Assembly (NCBI RefSeq): GCF_012676905.1
Contig: NZ_CP051428.1
Location: 1,169,001 to 1,233,000 of the forward strand
DNA length: 64,000 nucleotides
From: Paenibacillus albicereus
GTDB lineage: Bacteria; Bacillota; Bacilli; Paenibacillales; Paenibacillaceae
Direction of reading: 5' to 3'
The notes under the pieces are model-generated. The model saw nothing but the letters and a program-made list of their open reading frames with translations. It ran no database searches and was not told the origin of the DNA. The translations under genes were made by a program, and so were the position numbers. Below, one piece after another: positions 59,334-64,000 of the stretch. Numbering within the stretch: position 1 is the stretch's first letter; the number at the start of each line of letters is the position of its first letter.

Positions 59334-59938
59334 CGGAAAGGGAACAGCTGGAGGAAATCCTCTCCCGCGAAGAATATTCCGCCTATCGCAAGGAGCCGGG
59401 CTTTTCCTTGTGGGACTGGATCGTGGAGAAGCTCGGCAAGCTGCTGGCGGCGATCTTCCCCGACCTGAAGCCCGGGCCAGGCACGGTCAGCTTCCTGTCC
59501 GTCCTGATCGTGATCGCGCTCGCGGCCTTTCTCGGCTGGATGGTCTGGCTGCTGACGCGCCGCTTCGGGCCGAGGGGGCGGCTGCGCCCCGGCGCCTGGA
59601 TGGAGCCGGGAGAGGATAGCCGCTCCTGGCGGCATTACGCTCGGCTCGGCGAGGGCTTCGCCGCTCAGAGAGAGTGGAGGGACGGCGTGCGCGCCGTCTT
59701 TCTCGCTTTTCTGTTCCGGCTGGAGGAGCGCGGGGAGCTGAGGGTCGAGGCGTGGAAGACGAATCGCGAATACTTGGACGAGCTGGCCGCAGCCGGCTCG
59801 CCGCATGCGCCGGAGCTCCGGACGGCGATGTCTCTGTTCGAGCGCATCTGGTACGGCCGGATGGAGGCCGAGCAGGCTCCGTACGACGAGCTCAAGGCGC
59901 TGTTGGACAAAGCGGACGGCAGGGAGGTGCCGCAATGA
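59330..59938 (+). CDS. DUF4129-domain membrane protein
   Basis: A 202-residue protein with one membrane helix (about 54-76). The cytoplasmic part after it carries the DUF4129 features: a helix with FAAQREWRDGVRAVFLAFL and the short motif WKTNREYLDEL, ending with FERIWYGRMEAEQAPYDEL. DUF4129 domains typically occur next to MoxR and DUF58 genes, as here. It starts by ATGA on the previous stop and overlaps the next gene by four bases. No enzyme motif is seen. Confidence 0.88.
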   Translation: MTEREQLEEILSREEYSAYRKEPGFSLWDWIVEKLGKLLAAIFPDLKPGPGTVSFLSVLIVIALAAFLGWMVWLLTRRFGPRGRLRPGAWMEPGEDSRSWRHYARLGEGFAAQREWRDGVRAVFLAFLFRLEERGELRVEAWKTNREYLDELAAAGSPHAPELRTAMSLFERIWYGRMEAEQAPYDELKALLDKADGREVPQ

Positions 59939-61188
59939 GGAAGGGGACCAAGCGCAGCTTCGGGCTGCTCGCCCTGCTGGCGGCCCTGTTCCTGCTGCTC
60001 GGCCTGCTGCTGGGTCGGCCGCAGCTACGGGACGAGTCGCCGAACCTGAGCTTCTCGTCGGACACGGACGGGCTCCAGGCATGGCGGGAGCTGCTTGATG
60101 AGCGGCATCCGCTCGTCGGCGAGTGGCGGCTGCGCTGGGACGAGCTCCCGCAAGGCTCGGGCCGGCTGCTGATCGCAGCGGAGCCGGCCGGCGTCAGCGG
60201 CGTCGAGTGGAAGGCGCTGGAGGAGTGGCTGAAGCGCGGCAATTCCGCGCTGCTGCTCGGAGATTTGCCGGATCAGCCGTTCTGGGAGCTGACGGGAAGC
60301 GGAAGCGCAGCGGCGGAGGACGGCGATGCGGCCGGGGAGGGAGATGCGGCCGAAGAAACGTCGGACGAGGGGTCCGCATCCGACAACAAGGCCGGGTCGG
60401 ACCACGAGGCTTTGCCCTCCGCAGTGGAAGCGGAGGCGCTGCTCGGCCCGGGCGCCTATGAGGCGCTGACCGATACGTCGGTACGGATCGCCGTCCTGGA
60501 CGGCGAAGGCTCCGCGCTCGTCGCTGACGAGCGCGGCACGCTCGCGGCGCGCAAGAGCGTCGGCGCCGGCTCGGTGACGCTCGCCGTAGAACCGCGCTGG
60601 ATGCAGAACGGCACGGCGCTCAAGGGCTCGCATGCGGAGCTGATGGGCGCGCTGCTGGAGGGGAGCTGGACGGAGATGCTGTTCGACGAGCAGCATCACG
60701 GCTATACGTCCGCGCCCGGCGCGTTCGCCGTCCTGCCCCGCCCGCTGCTGCTGGCGAGCGCGCTGCTGCTGCTTGCGCTGCTGCTCGCGCTCTGGAGCGC
60801 GGGCAAGCGCTTCGGTCCGACGCGCGTGCCGCGCGAGTGGACGACGCGGCGCGGCGACGAGACGGTGCGGGCGCTGGCGGCCTGGTACGAGCGCTTCGGC
60901 CTGATGGACGAGGCGCTGGACCGGCAGCGCGGGCGGCTGAGGCAGCAGCTGGCGCAGCGCTGGGGACTGCCTGCGTCGGCATCGCCTGAGCAGGCGGCCG
61001 CGGCCGCCCGCAGCCGCTGGAGCGAGGAGGACGCGCTGCGCCTGCAGCGGGCGCTCGAGGAGCGTCCGCTGCAGGCCGACGGCCGCAAGGCGGCACGGCG
61101 CGAGTTTACGGCAAGATCCAAGGAAGCAAGCGAGCTGGCGGCGCTGCTGCGTGGCGGCGCCGATCCGGGAAGGGGACAGAGAAGATGA
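59935..61188 (+). CDS. DUF4350-domain membrane protein
   Basis: A 417-residue protein with membrane helices at about 9-27 and 260-285. Between them an extracytoplasmic domain of the DUF4350 type shows LSFSSDTDGLQAWRELLDE and LIAAEPAGVSGVEWKALEEW followed by GNSALLLGD, similar to a small alpha/beta fold. An acidic insert (about 123-150, Asp/Glu/Ala-rich) lies in this domain. The C-terminal 130 residues are cytoplasmic and helical. It is coupled to both neighbours by four-base overlaps. The family is uncharacterised, always found with MoxR/DUF58. Confidence 0.85.
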   Translation: MRKGTKRSFGLLALLAALFLLLGLLLGRPQLRDESPNLSFSSDTDGLQAWRELLDERHPLVGEWRLRWDELPQGSGRLLIAAEPAGVSGVEWKALEEWLKRGNSALLLGDLPDQPFWELTGSGSAAAEDGDAAGEGDAAEETSDEGSASDNKAGSDHEALPSAVEAEALLGPGAYEALTDTSVRIAVLDGEGSALVADERGTLAARKSVGAGSVTLAVEPRWMQNGTALKGSHAELMGALLEGSWTEMLFDEQHHGYTSAPGAFAVLPRPLLLASALLLLALLLALWSAGKRFGPTRVPREWTTRRGDETVRALAAWYERFGLMDEALDRQRGRLRQQLAQRWGLPASASPEQAAAAARSRWSEEDALRLQRALEERPLQADGRKAARREFTARSKEASELAALLRGGADPGRGQRR

Positions 61189-62105
61189 ATCACTTGGTCG
61201 AATCGCTGGAGCGGCGGATACACGGACAGAGCCGCAACATCCGTTTGCTCGTCACGGCGCTGGTCGCGGGCGGGCATGTGCTGCTGGAGGGCGTGCCGGG
61301 ACTCGGCAAGACGAGCCTGGCGCGCGAGCTGGCGGCGCTGTCGGGCTGCGGCTGGCGCCGCATCCAGTTCACGCCGGACCTGCTGCCGGGCGACATCACG
61401 GGCAGCGTGACCTACAGCATGCAGGAGCAGAGCTTCTCCGTCGTCAAAGGGCCGGTATTCACGAACGTGCTGCTCGCCGACGAGATCAACCGCTCCGGTC
61501 CGAAGACGCAGGCGGCGCTGCTGGAGGCGATGGAGGAGCGGCAGACGACGATCCAGGGCACGTCATATGAGCTGCCCGAGCCGTTCTTCGTCGTCGCGAC
61601 GCAAAATCCGGTCGAGTACGACGGCACGTATCCGTTGCCGGAGGCGCAGCTCGACCGGTTCCTGTTCAAGCTCGTGCTGGACTATCCCGGCGAGCAGGCG
61701 GAGATCGGCATCCTGCGCTCGCATCGGCGGGCAGGAAGCATCCGCGAAGCCGCTCCGGAGCCGGCCGTATCGCCGGCCGAGCTGCTGGAGCTGCAGCGCC
61801 GGGTCGAGGATGTCGTCGTTCAGGACGCCATCTACGGCTACGTCGCCGCGCTCGTGCGCGCGACGCGCGACACCGACGGCGTGCAGCTCGGAGCGAGTCC
61901 GCGCGCGGGCATCGCGCTGCTGCGGGCGGCGTCCGCTTGGGCGCTGCTGGAAGGACGCGACTACATGACGCCGGACGACATCAAGGAAATGGCGCTCCCG
62001 GTGCTTCGCCACCGGCTGCTGCTGACGCCGCAGGCGGAACTGGAGGGGATGACCGGTGAAAGCATCATCCGGCAAACGCTGGCATCGGTTCCGGTCCCGC
62101 GCTGA
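61185..62105 (+). CDS. MoxR-family AAA+ ATPase
   Basis: A 306-residue AAA+ ATPase of the MoxR class, chaperone-like proteins that activate or insert metal cofactors in partner proteins, usually with a VWA/DUF58 protein. Walker A is GVPGLGKT (36-43), Walker B VLLADEINR, sensor 1 VVATQNPVEYDGTYPLPEAQ with the arginine finger in LDRFLFK, and sensor 2 in LGASPRAGIALLRA. The start overlaps the DUF4350 gene by four bases and its 3' end overlaps the DUF58 gene by 50 bases. Confidence 0.95.
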   Translation: MNHLVESLERRIHGQSRNIRLLVTALVAGGHVLLEGVPGLGKTSLARELAALSGCGWRRIQFTPDLLPGDITGSVTYSMQEQSFSVVKGPVFTNVLLADEINRSGPKTQAALLEAMEERQTTIQGTSYELPEPFFVVATQNPVEYDGTYPLPEAQLDRFLFKLVLDYPGEQAEIGILRSHRRAGSIREAAPEPAVSPAELLELQRRVEDVVVQDAIYGYVAALVRATRDTDGVQLGASPRAGIALLRAASAWALLEGRDYMTPDDIKEMALPVLRHRLLLTPQAELEGMTGESIIRQTLASVPVPR

Positions 62106-63426
62106 CCGGCTGCTGCGGCACGCGCCGCTGCCGACGCCGCGTCTCGCATGGTGGACGGCCGGCGGCGGCGCTGCGGCCGCGCTGTTCGGAGCGGCCGGCC
62201 TCGAGCTCCAAGCCGCCGTGGTTTGGCTGGCCGCCCTTGCCGCGCTGTCGGCCGCCGATCTGGCGCGGCTGCCTCGGGCGTCCGCCTGGTCGGCGCGCCG
62301 CGAGCTGCCGGAGAGCGCGGAGATCGGCCGCGAGTTCGCCGTGCGGCTGGAGCTGACCTGCCGCACGGGACTGCCGCTGCGCGTGGAGCTGGCCGACGAC
62401 ATCCCGGACCGGTTCGACCGTCCGGATGGCCGCAGCGCGTCCGGCATGCTGGAGCGCGGCCGGCTGCAGGCGTCGTATCGCCTCCGCGCGCTGGAGCGCG
62501 GGCGGTTCCGTTTCGGCGAGGTGGACGTGCGCTGGAGCGGCGGACTCGGCCTGTGGCGCAAGCAGGCGCAGCTGGCCGCGGAGGACGGCATCCGCATCGA
62601 TCCCGACCTGTCGGGCGTGCGCGGCGTGCTCGCCTCGGCGCAGGACTCGCTGCTCGTCGACGGCAAGCGGATCCACCGCCGCCAGCGCGGCGGCACCGAG
62701 TTCGACGCGATCCGCGAGTATGCGGCCGGCGACGACATCCGCGAGGTCAACTGGCGGGCGACGGCGCGCTCCGGCCGGCTGCTCACGAACCTGTACCGGC
62801 CCGAAAAGGGCAAGACGCTCGTGCTGCTGCTCGACTGCGGCCGCCAGATGGGCGTCGAGCTGGACGGCCGGGTGAAGCTCGACCGGACGCTGGAGGCGGC
62901 GCTTACGCTGGCCGCCGCCGCGCTCCGGCAGGGCGACCTCGTCTCGCTGATCGCTTATTCGAGCCGCGTCAAGCTGTACATCCCGCCCGGCCGCGGGCTG
63001 GAGCAGCTGCAGGCGCTGACCCGCGCGGCGAGCGGCATCGCGCCGGATTACGCCGAGGCAGGAGCGGCCGTAGGACTCGGCTTCCTGCTGCAGCGCGTGC
63101 GGCGGCGCTCGTTCGCGGTGCTTTTTTCCGATATGGACCACTATCTGCATGACGCCGAGCTGCTCCCGTACGCGGCCAAGCTACGCAAGCAGCATCATCT
63201 CGTGCTGATGTCGCTGCAGAATCCGGCGCTGCGCGAGCTCGAGGAGCGGGTTCCCGAGACGGCTAGCGACGCCTACGTACGGAGCATGGCGGCGTCTTAT
63301 GCGCTGGAGCGGCAACTGCTCGTCCGTCGACTCGGCAGCGGCGGCGTGCCGATGCTCGACGCCTCTCCGGACCAGCTGGCGACGAGCGCGGTGAGCGCCT
63401 ATCTCGACATCCGCGACAAAATCTGA
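62056..63426 (+). CDS. DUF58-domain protein (VWA-like)
   Basis: A 456-residue protein with two N-terminal membrane helices (about 30-70) and a cytoplasmic or surface DUF58 domain. The hallmark AIREYAAGDDIREVNWRATA is intact, followed by RLLTNLYRPEKGKTLVLLLD, the first strand and metal-site region of a von Willebrand A-like fold (DCGRQM). It starts with GTG nine bases after GGAGG, 50 bases inside moxR. It is the expected partner of the MoxR ATPase. Confidence 0.92.
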   Translation: MKASSGKRWHRFRSRADRLLRHAPLPTPRLAWWTAGGGAAAALFGAAGLELQAAVVWLAALAALSAADLARLPRASAWSARRELPESAEIGREFAVRLELTCRTGLPLRVELADDIPDRFDRPDGRSASGMLERGRLQASYRLRALERGRFRFGEVDVRWSGGLGLWRKQAQLAAEDGIRIDPDLSGVRGVLASAQDSLLVDGKRIHRRQRGGTEFDAIREYAAGDDIREVNWRATARSGRLLTNLYRPEKGKTLVLLLDCGRQMGVELDGRVKLDRTLEAALTLAAAALRQGDLVSLIAYSSRVKLYIPPGRGLEQLQALTRAASGIAPDYAEAGAAVGLGFLLQRVRRRSFAVLFSDMDHYLHDAELLPYAAKLRKQHHLVLMSLQNPALRELEERVPETASDAYVRSMAASYALERQLLVRRLGSGGVPMLDASPDQLATSAVSAYLDIRDKI

Positions 63427-63453
63427 TCCGGCAACAATCAGGAGAGGAGCCAT

Positions 63454-64000
63454 CATGGACACGACGACATTCATCCGGCGGCACAAGCCGGCCTGGGCGG
63501 AGCTCGAAGCCCTGCTCGACCTGCTCGGGCGGCGCAAGGCGCGGCCCGGCGCGGGCCAGCTCGACCGTTTCGCGGAGCTGTACCGGAGCGCCTCGGCGAA
63601 TCTGGCCTACCTGCAGACGCATGCGCCCGCGAGCGAGGCGGCGCTGCTGCTCGGCGACCTCGTGTCGCGGGCGCACAACCAGCTCTATGCGGGCGGAGCC
63701 GCAGGGCGCAGCAAGCCGCTCGAGTTCCTGCTCTGGGGCTTCCCGCTGCTGCTGAAGCGGCGGCTGCCGTTCATCGCGCTCGCGGGGGCGCTGCTGCTGC
63801 TCGGCGAGCTGCTCGGCTACCTCGCCGTGCGCGACAATCCGGCGGCGATCCACTCGCTGCTGCCTGCCGGCATGGCGGACAACGTCGATCCCGCGCGCAC
63901 GGCCGACGACCGCGGCGACATCAACAGCGCGGTCGTCTCCGCCCAGATCATGACCAACAACATCCGCGTGGCCGTGCTCGCGTTCCTGAGCGGAGCGACG
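63454..64000 (+). CDS. SpoIIM-like (stage II sporulation M family) membrane protein, 5' part
   Basis: The gene is cut by the window end, and only about 182 residues are seen. The start MDTTTFIRRHKPAWAEL and the stretch LYRSASANLAYLQTHAP match the DUF95/SpoIIM family. A first membrane helix (about 98-118, RRLPFIALAGALLLLGELLG) follows, then a loop with RGDINSAVVSAQIMTNNIRVAV, a conserved family signature, leading into a second helix. AGGAGAGGAG precedes the ATG. It lies 27 bases after DUF58 and completes the MoxR cluster pattern seen in many spore formers and actinobacteria. Relatives act in spore engulfment, but this paralogue may have another job. Confidence 0.88.

Overview
The window is very GC-rich DNA from a spore-forming member of the Bacillota, most likely Paenibacillaceae (Paenibacillus or Cohnella type). 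This rests on a bacilliredoxin, GlpP-type glycerol antitermination, YesM/YesN two-component genes, a CYP152 P450, a SpoIIM-like protein, Bacillus-type promoters, Shine-Dalgarno sites and Rho-independent terminators, together with many carbohydrate-use genes. Species cannot be assigned from sequence reading alone.
Layout. 1-2097: end of xylA and xylB (xylose use). 2098-3440: gene-free DNA with four repeat families. 3441-10718: a hypothetical gene, a BaiN-type flavoprotein, an alpha/beta hydrolase with an in-frame repeat insert, an orphan 5TM-PAS histidine kinase, two small genes, bacilliredoxin, nadE and acpS. 10922-29215: a GAF-LuxR regulator followed by one long co-directional run of 16 genes. 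30170-34265: a cytochrome c lipoprotein (reverse strand), then araC-mutY-eda and repeats. 34266-40188: a CYP152-like P450 (reverse strand), then glpP-glpK-leader-glpD. 40373-53600: a secreted mannanase (reverse strand), a DHA2 exporter, yesM-yesN, a sugar ABC importer, a GH43 enzyme and a GH2 beta-mannosidase, together a hemicellulose or mannan oligosaccharide system. 54027-56256: two WYL regulators. 57005-64000: an SPFH protein and a membrane/MoxR/DUF58/SpoIIM gene cluster cut by the window end.
The most interesting region is 11901-29215. One good promoter (11761-11788) precedes trpC-trpB-trpA, which run by 4-8 base overlaps into two Gfo/Idh dehydrogenases, two DegT aminotransferases, a TIM-barrel isomerase-like protein, an M20 hydrolase, an Ldh_2 oxidoreductase, an unrecognised 136-residue protein, a nucleotide-sugar 6-dehydrogenase, a free-standing B3/B4 (tRNA-editing-like) protein, an MFS exporter and two ATP-grasp ligases. 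No NRPS, PKS or glycosyltransferase is present. I read it as a non-NRPS natural-product cluster making an amino-sugar or aminocyclitol-type unit joined to amino acids by ATP-grasp chemistry, possibly with tryptophan or indole as a precursor. The product is unknown and this is inference.
A second theme is an unusual load of tandem repeats: more than ten unrelated arrays with units of 12 to 63 bases or more, lying between genes, against gene 3' ends, and as in-frame inserts in at least three proteins (lipase-like hydrolase, P450, second ATP-grasp ligase).
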